The notes under the pieces: generated by a model | What the model was told of the DNA's origin: nothing | Database searches by the model: none | What the model saw: the letters and a program-made list of their open reading frames with translations, nothing else | Part shown: positions 1-7,729 of the stretch, one piece after another | How the letters are laid out: each line of letters begins with the position of its first letter | Numbering within the stretch: position 1 is the first letter of the stretch | From: Parabacteroides chongii | Lineage (GTDB): Bacteria; Bacteroidota; Bacteroidia; Bacteroidales; Tannerellaceae | Length of the DNA stretch: 64,000 nt | NCBI RefSeq assembly: GCF_029581355.1 | Contig: NZ_CP120849.1 | Coordinates: 4,620,501-4,684,500 of the forward strand | Direction: 5' to 3' | Translations under genes and position numbers: made by a program

Positions 1-497
1 GCCCGAACAATCATTCCGGATGGTTTGTAGAACAGGATTTCATTCCACGAGCCGAAAGTACGGCTTCTATCGTGATACAAGGAGTAAAACCGGGTATGCC
101 GGCAGAACACACCATCATGTGGACCGCATTAGGATATCCTCCTGTTTCGGTAGCCCTGCCGCTATGGGTAAAAATGGGAAAAGACCAACCCTCCCTGGTA
201 CAATACAATGCAGCCTTAAAGACTGCCCCTCTCTGTTATTATTCCTCCCGCCTGAAAGACAAAGTCTATGCGATCCATCGTGGCAACGGACAAAAATATC
301 TTCACTGGCGACTTCTCTGGAATAATGAAAAGACCGGTTATATACAGCAATTACAGCCGGTGGAAACACAGGTATTCAAGCTATTCGAAACTGCTTCATC
401 CAGCCATGATACACTGGATACGAAGAAAACAAAGGATATCTATAAACAGGCAGAATCAATCATTTCTGTTGTCTATAGGCAACTCGGGGCTTATTAA
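1..497 (+). CDS. C-terminal part of a putative C45-like acyltransferase/linear amide hydrolase (partial)
   Basis: The reading frame is open from the left edge of the window to a TAA at 495-497, so only the last ~165 residues are visible. The visible part has a stretch TIMWTALGYPPVSVALPLWV followed by a helical tail. That resembles the C-terminal part of Ntn-hydrolases of the isopenicillin-N acyltransferase/carcinine hydrolase (C45) type, which often end with a conserved T-x-W-x-x-L-G-x-P sequence followed by P-x-W. The N-terminal catalytic cysteine lies outside the window, so the family call rests on this segment alone. The gene ends about 165 bp before the SatD-like gene and is probably a separate transcription unit. 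Alternative: an unrelated Bacteroidales secreted protein. Confidence 0.5.
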   Translation, partial: PNNHSGWFVEQDFIPRAESTASIVIQGVKPGMPAEHTIMWTALGYPPVSVALPLWVKMGKDQPSLVQYNAALKTAPLCYYSSRLKDKVYAIHRGNGQKYLHWRLLWNNEKTGYIQQLQPVETQVFKLFETASSSHDTLDTKKTKDIYKQAESIISVVYRQLGAY

Positions 498-533
498 AGA
501 TGTGTTATTTAGTCTTAGATCATTTCCTAAAAT

Positions 534-605
534 CAACCCGATCAGGTTGTTTTATTTAAATCAACTCAATTAGGTTGTTTTTCTAAAATCAACCCGATTA
601 GGTTG
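534..605. promoter_or_regulatory. Three 16-bp palindromes at exact 28-bp spacing (putative operator array)
   Basis: Three copies of CAAC(C/T)C(G/A)AT(C/T)AGGTTG lie at 534-549, 562-577 and 590-605. Copies 1 and 3 have perfect CAACC...GGTTG arms; copy 2 has one arm mismatch. Starts are exactly 28 bp apart, and A/T-rich flanks (TAAAATC before, TTTTAT after) are also repeated between copies 1 and 3. The third copy lies 19 bp upstream of a -7-like element (625-632), so it overlaps the expected -33 region. This fits cooperative binding of a dimeric regulator; the HTH-bearing SatD-like product encoded just downstream is a natural but unproven candidate. Confidence 0.7.
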
Positions 606-624
606 TTTTATTCATAAATAACAG

Positions 625-632
625 TATATTTG
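625..632 (+). promoter_or_regulatory. -7 element TATATTTG of the SatD/DUF3307 operon
   Basis: TATATTTG matches the Bacteroidetes -7 consensus TAnnTTTG and sits 30 bp before the ATG at 662. The GGTTG end of the last palindrome occupies the -33 position with a 19-bp spacer, so protein bound there would affect polymerase access directly. Confidence 0.55.
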
Positions 633-661
633 TTCCTAAATGAATCCATCAAATCGTTTGT

Positions 662-1303
662 ATGAAAATAAAAGGAGTTATAACAGGAGACATCATTCAA
701 TCGACCCATATAGATCCGGCAAACAGAAGTCTGTTATTGGATACGATCAACAACATTGTGCATGACACAGAGAAATGGGGAAGCATCCGATTAGATATCT
801 ATCGTGGCGATAGTTTTCAAATCATCATCAACAATCCGGTCAAGGCATTACGGACAGTTTTGTTGCTGCGTATCGGCCTGCAGGCAAAGTCACCTACATC
901 TTTCAGGTGGGATGCACGGATGGCTTTAGGTATAGGTACTATAGATTTTGAAAAAGAAGAAAGTGTTATCGAATCCGACGGGGAAGCTTTCCGTTTTTCC
1001 GGTTGGGAATTCGATAAATTGGGACGTTCTAAAAACCTGGCTCTTAAAACTCCCTGGGATGAATTCAATGACGAGTTCAAAGTCAGTACAGCTTTTGTCG
1101 ATGATATAGCATCCAATTGGACAATCACTCAGTCACAGGCTTTGTATTTGTCTCTATTGACAGGTAAAACACAAAAAGAAATTGCAGACGACCTCCAAAA
1201 ATCTTCTCAGGCCATCAGTAAATTATTAATCGGTGGTAAAGCTAATTTAATTGAACTATACCTTAACCGTTACGAACAACTCATATCAACCAAAAACCTA
1301 TAA
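662..1303 (+). CDS. SatD-family protein with C-terminal helix-turn-helix
   Basis: This 213-residue protein begins MKIKGVITGDIIQST, the typical SatD start (V-x-x-GDI-x-x-S), followed by a segment containing D-I-Y-R-G-D-S-F-Q that is also conserved in the family. The C-terminal ~55 residues (TQSQALYLSLLTGKTQKEIADDLQKSSQAISKLL) read as a sigma-70 region-4-like or LuxR-like helix-turn-helix, so the protein may bind DNA. SatD was named from a streptococcal acid-tolerance operon; its biochemical role is not established. The stop is 4 bp before the next ATG, so it is co-transcribed with the DUF3307 membrane protein, a pairing seen in other Bacteroidetes. The palindrome array just upstream suggests autoregulation. 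Confidence 0.8.
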   Translation: MKIKGVITGDIIQSTHIDPANRSLLLDTINNIVHDTEKWGSIRLDIYRGDSFQIIINNPVKALRTVLLLRIGLQAKSPTSFRWDARMALGIGTIDFEKEESVIESDGEAFRFSGWEFDKLGRSKNLALKTPWDEFNDEFKVSTAFVDDIASNWTITQSQALYLSLLTGKTQKEIADDLQKSSQAISKLLIGGKANLIELYLNRYEQLISTKNL

Positions 1304-1307
1304 TATT

Positions 1308-2042
1308 ATGGAATGGACAGACCTTGATCTTCTATTAAAACTATTATTCTCTCATCTTGTCGTCGATTTCCTGTTACAGACGAACTCCATTGTCAGGAAA
1401 AAGAAAGAAGGGAATTGCCTGTATCACGTCATTCATAGCCTGACACAAGCGCTCGTTGCATATCTGATCGTTGGTCTATGGAATTGCTGGTTTATCATAC
1501 CGGTTATTTTTGTTACTCATTTTGTTATCGACTACTGGAAAATAACATACAAAGAGAGACTCTCTTCTTTCATTTTCGATCAAATATTACACATTATTGT
1601 ACTTTTTATCCTATGGATAGCCATTACCGGACAATATAGCATGATTGGAGAATCATGTCGGGAATTAATGAAATGCAATAAATGTTGGATCATCCTGATC
1701 GGATACCTGCTTGTTCTAAAACCTGCCTCTATCTTTCTGGGACTCTTTACCAGAAGATGGAGTTTAGGAGGAAATGTTTCCGAAAGTCTTCAAAATGCAG
1801 GTCAATGGATCGGATATCTGGAAAGAATACTCATTCTTACTTTCATTCTGATCGGTCAGATAGAAGCGATAGGATTTCTTCTGGCTGCAAAATCTATTTT
1901 CCGTTTCGGTGAATTGAATAAAAGTAAAGAAATTAAGACCACTGAATATGTGTTGATTGGAACTTTGGCAAGTTTCACGATTGCTATTCTCATTGGATTA
2001 ATTATGGTCAAACTGATGGTCTTTCAACAAAGTGTTATTTAG
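1308..2042 (+). CDS. DUF3307 multi-spanning membrane protein
   Basis: The 244-residue product starts MEWTDLDLLLKLLFSHLVVDFLLQT; the ATG at 1308 is preferred over an upstream in-frame codon that would overlap satD. The N-terminal half matches the DUF3307 pattern: H-x-x-x-D-F-x-L-Q followed by H-x-x-x-H and a conserved H-x-x-I-D-Y-W-K. Six to seven hydrophobic segments are visible, so it is an inner-membrane protein; the conserved His and Asp residues near membrane faces could bind metal. Function is unknown. Its tight coupling to SatD suggests the two act together, the SatD protein perhaps sensing or regulating the membrane partner. Confidence 0.75.
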   Translation: MEWTDLDLLLKLLFSHLVVDFLLQTNSIVRKKKEGNCLYHVIHSLTQALVAYLIVGLWNCWFIIPVIFVTHFVIDYWKITYKERLSSFIFDQILHIIVLFILWIAITGQYSMIGESCRELMKCNKCWIILIGYLLVLKPASIFLGLFTRRWSLGGNVSESLQNAGQWIGYLERILILTFILIGQIEAIGFLLAAKSIFRFGELNKSKEIKTTEYVLIGTLASFTIAILIGLIMVKLMVFQQSVI

Positions 2043-2078
2043 TCTTACCATAACCTGTAGATTCTGAAACTTATCCTT

Positions 2079-2086
2079 TATTTTTG
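2079..2086 (+). promoter_or_regulatory. -7-like element TATTTTTG upstream of the histidine kinase operon
   Basis: TATTTTTG fits TAnnTTTG and lies 22 bp before the kinase ATG at 2108. No clear TTTG -33 box is visible at the usual distance. Confidence 0.4.
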
Positions 2087-2107
2087 TCGGAAAGAAGAAA
2101 ATGAAAG

Positions 2108-3544
2108 ATGAAAACGAAACTACGTTTTAAGATTATTGCTGCACTGATCTGTTTGTCACTGGCTGCATTATTGTTTTCACAGGGATACTGGTTGAAGGGA
2201 CTCTACGATTCAACCTGGGAACAAGTAAACGGAAATATACAGGATGCCATGCGTATGGCTGACTACAAGGAGCTATTCATCCGTATGGATTCACTGAGCG
2301 AGAATAAAGGATCCGGAACAATCACCTCCGAGATTAAACTTTCGAAGGATAGCACAGAAGAAATTTCACGAAACGGATTAATGGATACATTTTCCATAAA
2401 AGCAGATAAGAACCCCTTCAAATATAACGAAGCAGCCGAATCGCTCAACGAATACCTTGACCTGCTGACCTCACTGGAAGGTCAGATACAAGAGGCCTTG
2501 CACGTAAAACTCGATTCATTGATACCTATCGACTATATCCTGTACGATACTTTGCTCGTCATGGAACTCAAACAGTACGATATTTCCGTCCCCTATAAAC
2601 TGGAAGTAATTCAGATGAAGGACAGCGTGCCCGAAACCATTATGACATTCCGGTCAGTCGAGACGTTCGACAATAAAGGAGTACAATTCAGCTATCCGAT
2701 CAAAAGCGTAGAACCGGAACTATATTACCAACTAACATTAAAAGCCCCCTCCCAACTGGTATTCAAACAAATGGCAGGCATCCTCACTTCATCTCTTCTG
2801 CTGGTCATCCTGATTCTGATCGCTTTCATCTACCTACTTTATACGATCCTCAGACAGAAGACGATCGAAGAGTTGAAAACGGATTTTACCAACAATATGA
2901 CACATGAACTAAAAACCCCGATATCCGTCGCCTATGCTGCCAACGACGTTTTGCTCAACTACGACACCCATGTCAGCGAGAAACAGAAGAAATACCTGGG
3001 TATCGTCCGGGAACAACTCACACAGTTGACCGGCCTGGTCGAACAGATACTCACCCTCTCTGTGGAGAACCGCAATACCTTCCGGCTGAAACAGGAATCG
3101 ATCCGCGTAGCTGACATGATCGCCCCACTCATTGAACAACACAAGCTGAAAGCTGGAAAACAGGTCGATATCACAACAAATATACCAGAGAACATTGCAG
3201 TATTTGCCGACCGTACGCATTTCTATAATATATTGGGTAACCTGATCGACAATGCGGTAAAATATTCCGGCGATAAACCTGCAGAAATATCTGTCAGTGC
3301 GGAGATGCAGCCGAACGAGATCCGTGTATCCGTTACGGACAACGGTATCGGCATCAGCGATACGAATCTGCAACACATATTCGATAAGTTTTACCGGGTT
3401 CCCAGCGGCAACCTGCACAATGTAAAAGGTTTCGGACTAGGGCTATATTACGTAAAAGATATGATGTCGAAACATGGGGGATCAGTGACCGTCAAGAGTC
3501 AACCGGGAAAAGGCACGACATTCACCCTCCATTTCAAAAACTAA
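2108..3544 (+). CDS. Membrane-bound sensor histidine kinase
   Basis: The 478-residue protein has a first transmembrane helix at about residues 8-28, a ~195-residue periplasmic sensor region with no recognisable domain, and a second transmembrane helix at about 224-248. The cytoplasmic part has the HisKA box MTHELKTPIS with His266 as likely phosphoacceptor, then a HATPase_c domain with an N box (NLIDNAVKYS), G1 box (VTDNGIGIS), F box and G2 box (KGFGLGLYYVK). All key kinase residues are present. It is followed 13 bp later by an OmpR-type response regulator and then a SUMF-domain protein, forming a three-gene operon. The stimulus cannot be inferred from sequence. Confidence 0.93.
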   Translation: MKTKLRFKIIAALICLSLAALLFSQGYWLKGLYDSTWEQVNGNIQDAMRMADYKELFIRMDSLSENKGSGTITSEIKLSKDSTEEISRNGLMDTFSIKADKNPFKYNEAAESLNEYLDLLTSLEGQIQEALHVKLDSLIPIDYILYDTLLVMELKQYDISVPYKLEVIQMKDSVPETIMTFRSVETFDNKGVQFSYPIKSVEPELYYQLTLKAPSQLVFKQMAGILTSSLLLVILILIAFIYLLYTILRQKTIEELKTDFTNNMTHELKTPISVAYAANDVLLNYDTHVSEKQKKYLGIVREQLTQLTGLVEQILTLSVENRNTFRLKQESIRVADMIAPLIEQHKLKAGKQVDITTNIPENIAVFADRTHFYNILGNLIDNAVKYSGDKPAEISVSAEMQPNEIRVSVTDNGIGISDTNLQHIFDKFYRVPSGNLHNVKGFGLGLYYVKDMMSKHGGSVTVKSQPGKGTTFTLHFKN

Positions 3545-3557
3545 AAAAGAAAAAACT

Positions 3558-4241
3558 ATGGCAAAGATAAAAGTATTATTAGTAGAAGACGAACCGACAC
3601 TGGCAATGATCATCAAGGATACGCTGGATGGTGAAGAGTTCGATATCGTATTGGCTGCCGACGGCGAAGAAGGACTGGCGCTTTACAAAGAAATCAAACC
3701 GGATATTATCGTGACCGACATCATGATGCCTAAAATAGACGGCTTCACCCTGATACGGCATATCCGTAAAACAGACAGCCAGATACCTGTCCTCTTCCTC
3801 TCCGCTCGTTCTGCCGCGAACGATGTTGTCGAAGGTTTCGAGCTGGGCGGCAACGACTACCTGAAAAAGCCTTTCGGCATGGCGGAGTTGATTGTCCGTA
3901 TCAAAGCCCTGCTGAATAAAATTACAGTACGCAAGGAAGAAAAAACAACCTTCAACCTCGGTCAATATACATTCGATGCAGTTACGCAAACATTATTATA
4001 TTGCGGGGAGAAACAACTCCTGAGCAACCGCGAATCGGAAATACTCAAACGGCTTTGCGAAAACAAAGACCATGTATTGCCAATGAAAGACGTACTGCTC
4101 GACCTGTGGGGAGACGACTCTTTCTTCAATGCCCGTAGCTTGCACGTCTTCATTACCAAACTGCGACATAAACTATCGAAAGACGACTCGATAAAGATCC
4201 TGAATGTCCGGGGAATAGGCTATAAACTGATCATCGACTAA
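3558..4241 (+). CDS. OmpR/PhoB-family response regulator
   Basis: The 227-residue protein has a receiver domain (1-~120) with acidic pocket residues E10/D11, the phosphoacceptor Asp54 in VTDIMMPKIDGF, a conserved Thr/Ser switch region (LFLSAR) and Lys in KKPF. The C-terminal winged helix (~130-227) contains LLDLWGDDSFFNARSLHVFITKLRHKL and ends NVRGIGYKLII, the standard DNA-recognition region of this family. It is the cognate partner of the kinase immediately upstream. It is not obviously RprY, whose N-terminus differs. Confidence 0.93.
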   Translation: MAKIKVLLVEDEPTLAMIIKDTLDGEEFDIVLAADGEEGLALYKEIKPDIIVTDIMMPKIDGFTLIRHIRKTDSQIPVLFLSARSAANDVVEGFELGGNDYLKKPFGMAELIVRIKALLNKITVRKEEKTTFNLGQYTFDAVTQTLLYCGEKQLLSNRESEILKRLCENKDHVLPMKDVLLDLWGDDSFFNARSLHVFITKLRHKLSKDDSIKILNVRGIGYKLIID

Positions 4242-4262
4242 ATCACCTTATAAACGATCCGT

Positions 4263-6035
4263 ATGCAGACTAAACTATTTCTATCCGTACTATTTGCCTG
4301 TTTCAGCCTTTTTCTGACGGCTAATAACGACCGGTATGTCATAGAAGCACACATCGGCGGAGTAAAAGATGGCACGGTGTTCTTCCTCAAACAGTTCGAC
4401 AACCAGCGCATCATCAACTCCATGCGGATCGAAAAAGGAAAATTCCAGATGAAAGGGACACTGTCCGACGTACCCCAACACTTATGGCTATGCACAACGA
4501 TAGACGACGAGTTCCATTACTGCGACCTTCTCATCGACAAAGACACATTATACGTGGAAGGTCATCTCTCCGACTTTCCTAACGGACTGCATTTCAAAGG
4601 AGCTGACACACACATGGGATATGCCGTTTACCTGGAAGAGACGCACGACCTTAACCAAAGGATAGACAGCCTGAATGCCGTCTCGATGGCCCAACACGAA
4701 CTAGGTGCCATCGGTAAAAAACGTTCCGACGGCAAAGAGAAAAAGAAGCCCGCCTTCCTCCAATCCCTGAGCAATCTGAATGCTCAACCGGTACGGGGAA
4801 GCCAGGAACTGGATGTAGATATCGAACTGCATGCCGTCCAGCAGAAAAGAGATTCTATCCGAATTGCTTTCATCGGAGAGAATATGGATAAATATGCGGG
4901 CCAGTTCCTCCTGACACGTATCATGAAAAAACTGTCGCCCGATTCACTCAGACAGTTCTACCGTCTGATTCCGGTGGAGATGAAGAAAACAAAATTCGCC
5001 CGCCTGATCAGTAGCCAGATCAACCCTTATGCCGATAATTGCATCCGGCAGGCAGACAACCTGCTCTCTCTTAGCGGTACCCCGATTAACATGTACAAAT
5101 ATACCGAAGAGGCTTACAGACTCTATGAACAGGGCGTACGGCTGGACCCGGAACGTACCGACGGATACATTGCACTGGCAACCATGTACGAACGGTTGCT
5201 TCCTTTGAAAGGAAACGAAGCGTACGATATCTCTATCTCCTACCTCAATAAATTCATTGAAAGCGATGTCAGGGAAGAAGACCGGAATGAAGCCCGGAAA
5301 CGGATGAAAGAGATTGAATTCCGAAAATGGTTATCAACCAACATCAATCCGGAAATGATCGAAGTGAAAGGAAGTACTTTTAAGATGGGCTCGACCTATA
5401 AAGAAGACAACAATCCACCTCATGAAGTGAAAGTGAACAGTTTCTCCATCAGCAAATATGAAATTACCAACTTCCAGTTCGCCCAGTTCCTGAAAACATA
5501 CGAAAGTAATGTAATCAAAGAAGGTCCCGACGCCGGACAGCCTTTATATTATGAATGTAACTGGGGAATCCAAAACGGAAAACCGGTCCCCGGCTACGAA
5601 GCCAACCCAGCCATTTACATCACCTGGTACGGAGCTAATGCTTATTGCCAATGGGCAGGCGGACGTTTACCCACAGAGGAAGAATGGGAATATGCTGCTC
5701 GCGGCGGCATGTATGGCAAACGGGACCATTTATATAGCGGCGGCATGGAACTCGACAGCCTCGGATGGTATGCCGGAAACTCGGAAGGCAAACCGCACCC
5801 TGTCGGTATGAAGAAACCGAACGAACTGGGAATCCATGATATGAGCGGGAATGTATGGGAATGGTGTTCCGATACATTTGAAAAAGACGGCAAACTATAT
5901 GCTGTCGTACGCGGCGGCACCTGGTTTAACGAACGGGCAACCTGCCGGCCTACCTGTCATTACTATATCTACCCGGGAAGTAAACACTTCAACAACGGAT
6001 TCAGGTTGGTAAAAGATATCCCCCTAAATCCGTAA
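4263..6035 (+). CDS. DUF4369-SUMF (formylglycine-generating enzyme-like) exported protein
   Basis: This 590-residue protein has an N-terminal signal peptide (MQTKLFLSVLFACFSLFLTA), then a DUF4369-like beta domain (residues ~25-120: G-G-V-K-D-G-T-V-F-F-L-K-Q) as found at the N-terminus of Bacteroidetes thioredoxin-like exported proteins. A helical middle (~130-350) includes a TPR-like stretch (EEAYRLYEQGVRLDPERTDGYIALATMYERL). Residues ~360-590 form an SUMF1/FGE-sulfatase domain (KGSTFKMGS, YEITNFQFAQFL, RLPTEEEWEYAARGG, ELGIHDMSGNVWEWC, VRGGTWF, GFRL). It follows the response regulator by 21 bp and is probably expressed with it. In this setting the SUMF domain is more likely a ligand-binding or regulatory module than a sulfatase activator. 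Confidence 0.85.
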   Translation: MQTKLFLSVLFACFSLFLTANNDRYVIEAHIGGVKDGTVFFLKQFDNQRIINSMRIEKGKFQMKGTLSDVPQHLWLCTTIDDEFHYCDLLIDKDTLYVEGHLSDFPNGLHFKGADTHMGYAVYLEETHDLNQRIDSLNAVSMAQHELGAIGKKRSDGKEKKKPAFLQSLSNLNAQPVRGSQELDVDIELHAVQQKRDSIRIAFIGENMDKYAGQFLLTRIMKKLSPDSLRQFYRLIPVEMKKTKFARLISSQINPYADNCIRQADNLLSLSGTPINMYKYTEEAYRLYEQGVRLDPERTDGYIALATMYERLLPLKGNEAYDISISYLNKFIESDVREEDRNEARKRMKEIEFRKWLSTNINPEMIEVKGSTFKMGSTYKEDNNPPHEVKVNSFSISKYEITNFQFAQFLKTYESNVIKEGPDAGQPLYYECNWGIQNGKPVPGYEANPAIYITWYGANAYCQWAGGRLPTEEEWEYAARGGMYGKRDHLYSGGMELDSLGWYAGNSEGKPHPVGMKKPNELGIHDMSGNVWEWCSDTFEKDGKLYAVVRGGTWFNERATCRPTCHYYIYPGSKHFNNGFRLVKDIPLNP

Positions 6036-6058
6036 ACCGGTCGAATGTACTCCGGCAA

Positions 6059-6313
6059 TCAGCTAAGTTTTCGTAATGCCTGTGCCAACTGGTCCGGGCA
6101 GGACGTACCCCGTTCGCGGCAGTCGATACCTTCCAGGCGCTGTATAGCTTCAGGCACTGCCATACCGATCAACAGTTTGCTCAGCCCCTGCGTATTACCC
6201 TGGCAACCGCCCACGATCTGTACACCGGTAATAATGTTATCTTCAGCATCCACAATCATCATTTTTGAACATACTCCCCCAACCGGAGTATAAGCGACAC
6301 GTTGTTTATTCAT
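6059..6313 (-). CDS. TSCPD-domain protein (TIGR03905 type)
   Basis: A compact 84-residue protein with the diagnostic motif G-T-S-C-P-D near its C-terminus and G-G-C-Q-G-N-T in the middle. These two Cys motifs are hallmarks of the TSCPD family, which is also found fused to ribonucleotide reductases and other enzymes. Function is unknown. It is divergently transcribed from folC, convergent with the SUMF gene, and has an unusually strong AAGGAG just before its ATG plus a good -7 element at 6347-6354. Confidence 0.85.
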   Translation of the reverse strand: MNKQRVAYTPVGGVCSKMMIVDAEDNIITGVQIVGGCQGNTQGLSKLLIGMAVPEAIQRLEGIDCRERGTSCPDQLAQALRKLS

Positions 6314-6346
6314 CTCCTTTTTACTCTTATTTTATATTACGGGCGA

Positions 6347-6354
6347 CAAAGGTA
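6347..6354 (-). promoter_or_regulatory. -7 element TACCTTTG of the TSCPD gene
   Basis: On the minus strand TACCTTTG matches TAnnTTTG, 34 bp before the TSCPD start codon. It lies back to back with the folC promoter. Confidence 0.55.
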
Positions 6355-6368
6355 TAAATAAAATTAAC

Positions 6369-6376
6369 TACTTTTG
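6369..6376 (+). promoter_or_regulatory. -7 element TACTTTTG of folC
   Basis: TACTTTTG matches the consensus and lies 21 bp upstream of the ATG at 6398. It overlaps the alternative in-frame TTG at 6374, which argues that translation begins at 6398. Confidence 0.6.
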
Positions 6377-6397
6377 CGAATTATAAAAACGAACAGC

Positions 6398-7705
6398 ATG
6401 ACTTACGAAGAAACGCTTCACTATCTATATACAAGCATTCCGGTTTTTCAGCACAGCGGCGCATCCGCTTATAAGCCGGGATTAGATACCAGTATCGCAC
6501 TGGATAATTATCTGGGTAATCCGCACAAAGCCTACAAAACGATCCATGTAGCGGGTACAAACGGGAAAGGTTCGGTCAGCCATTTGTTGGCAGCCATCCT
6601 CCGGCAGGCAGGATATAAAGTCGGACTTTTCACTTCGCCCCACCTGATCGATTTCCGCGAACGTATCCGTGTCAACGGCAAAATGATTCCCCAGGAATAT
6701 GTTGTAGATTTTGTAGAACGCCACCGTACCACATTCGAACCTCTCCACCCCTCTTTTTTTGAGCTGACTTCTACCATGGCATTCGATTATTTCCGTGCCG
6801 AAAAGGTCGATTTCGCTGTAATAGAAGTCGGTATGGGCGGTCGTCTGGACAGTACAAACATCATCACACCGATCCTGAGCATCATTACGAATATCAGCCT
6901 CGACCATACCCAGTTCCTGGGTGACACGGTCGAAAAGATAGCCTTTGAGAAAGCCGGTATCATCAAACCGGAAGTACCTGCCCTGGTCGGAGAAGTATAT
7001 AGCCATAGCGTAGCCAAAGTATTCAGCGAGACCGCCGTAAAAAACAACACCCTGGTTTACTTCGCTTCAGAAGAGGACCTGCTCGAAGAATCTTATCTAA
7101 TGGATACCGGCGAATGGTATCTCAACTCCGTAGAATACGGACAGTTATTCGGAGAACTGGGCGGCGTAGTCCAGGTCAGAAATGCAAAAACCGTACTGGC
7201 AGCCCTCAATCTGCTTGAGAGTACAGGAGTGAACATTTCGCAGGAAGCCGTGCGGGAAGGATTTGAACATGTAGTAGAACTGACCGGATTAATGGGACGT
7301 TGGCAGACCTTACAGGAAAAACCGAAGGTGATATGCGATACAGGCCATAACATAGGTGGCTGGGAATACCTGAATATACAACTGAATGAAGTAATAAAAC
7401 ATTCACGGCAAACTCACATGATCGTCGGAATGGTAAACGACAAGGATATTAACGGCGTACTAGAACTGATGCCCAAAGATGCCTTCTATTATTTCACTCA
7501 GGCATCCGTCGAACGGGCGATGCCTGCCACCGATTTCGCAGCGATGGCGGTCGGGCACGGACTGAGCGGAGTGGTCTGCGACAGCGTAGCCGATGCCATT
7601 GCACGTGCCCTGGAACAGGCTCATGAAGAAGATACGATCTTTATCGGAGGAAGTACCTTTATCGTAGCCGATGCACTCCCCCTTTTCATGAAACAAGACA
7701 AATAA
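6398..7705 (+). CDS. folC: Bifunctional folylpolyglutamate synthase/dihydrofolate synthase
   Basis: A 435-residue Mur-ligase-like enzyme that adds glutamate to dihydropteroate and to reduced folates in the cytoplasm. Visible motifs are the P-loop HVAGTNGKGSVSHLLAAIL, the S-P-H-L-x-D-F-R-E-R-I folate-binding region, the E-V-G-M-G-G-R-L-D-S-T-N motif, LDHTQFLG with ligase His and Asp, and a C-terminal C-D-T-G-H-N followed by a Rossmann-like domain. Length is normal for FolC. The start at 6398 (MTYEETLHYLYT) is supported by the promoter position. It is followed by the MFS gene after 24 bp and may be co-transcribed. Confidence 0.95.
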   Translation: MTYEETLHYLYTSIPVFQHSGASAYKPGLDTSIALDNYLGNPHKAYKTIHVAGTNGKGSVSHLLAAILRQAGYKVGLFTSPHLIDFRERIRVNGKMIPQEYVVDFVERHRTTFEPLHPSFFELTSTMAFDYFRAEKVDFAVIEVGMGGRLDSTNIITPILSIITNISLDHTQFLGDTVEKIAFEKAGIIKPEVPALVGEVYSHSVAKVFSETAVKNNTLVYFASEEDLLEESYLMDTGEWYLNSVEYGQLFGELGGVVQVRNAKTVLAALNLLESTGVNISQEAVREGFEHVVELTGLMGRWQTLQEKPKVICDTGHNIGGWEYLNIQLNEVIKHSRQTHMIVGMVNDKDINGVLELMPKDAFYYFTQASVERAMPATDFAAMAVGHGLSGVVCDSVADAIARALEQAHEEDTIFIGGSTFIVADALPLFMKQDK

Positions 7706-7729
7706 TATAACTTAATTAAAACAAATATC

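Noticed and set aside
6374..6397. Upstream TTG start for folC
   Set aside because: It lies inside the -7 promoter element TACTTTTG; ATG 6398 gives the conserved N-terminus.
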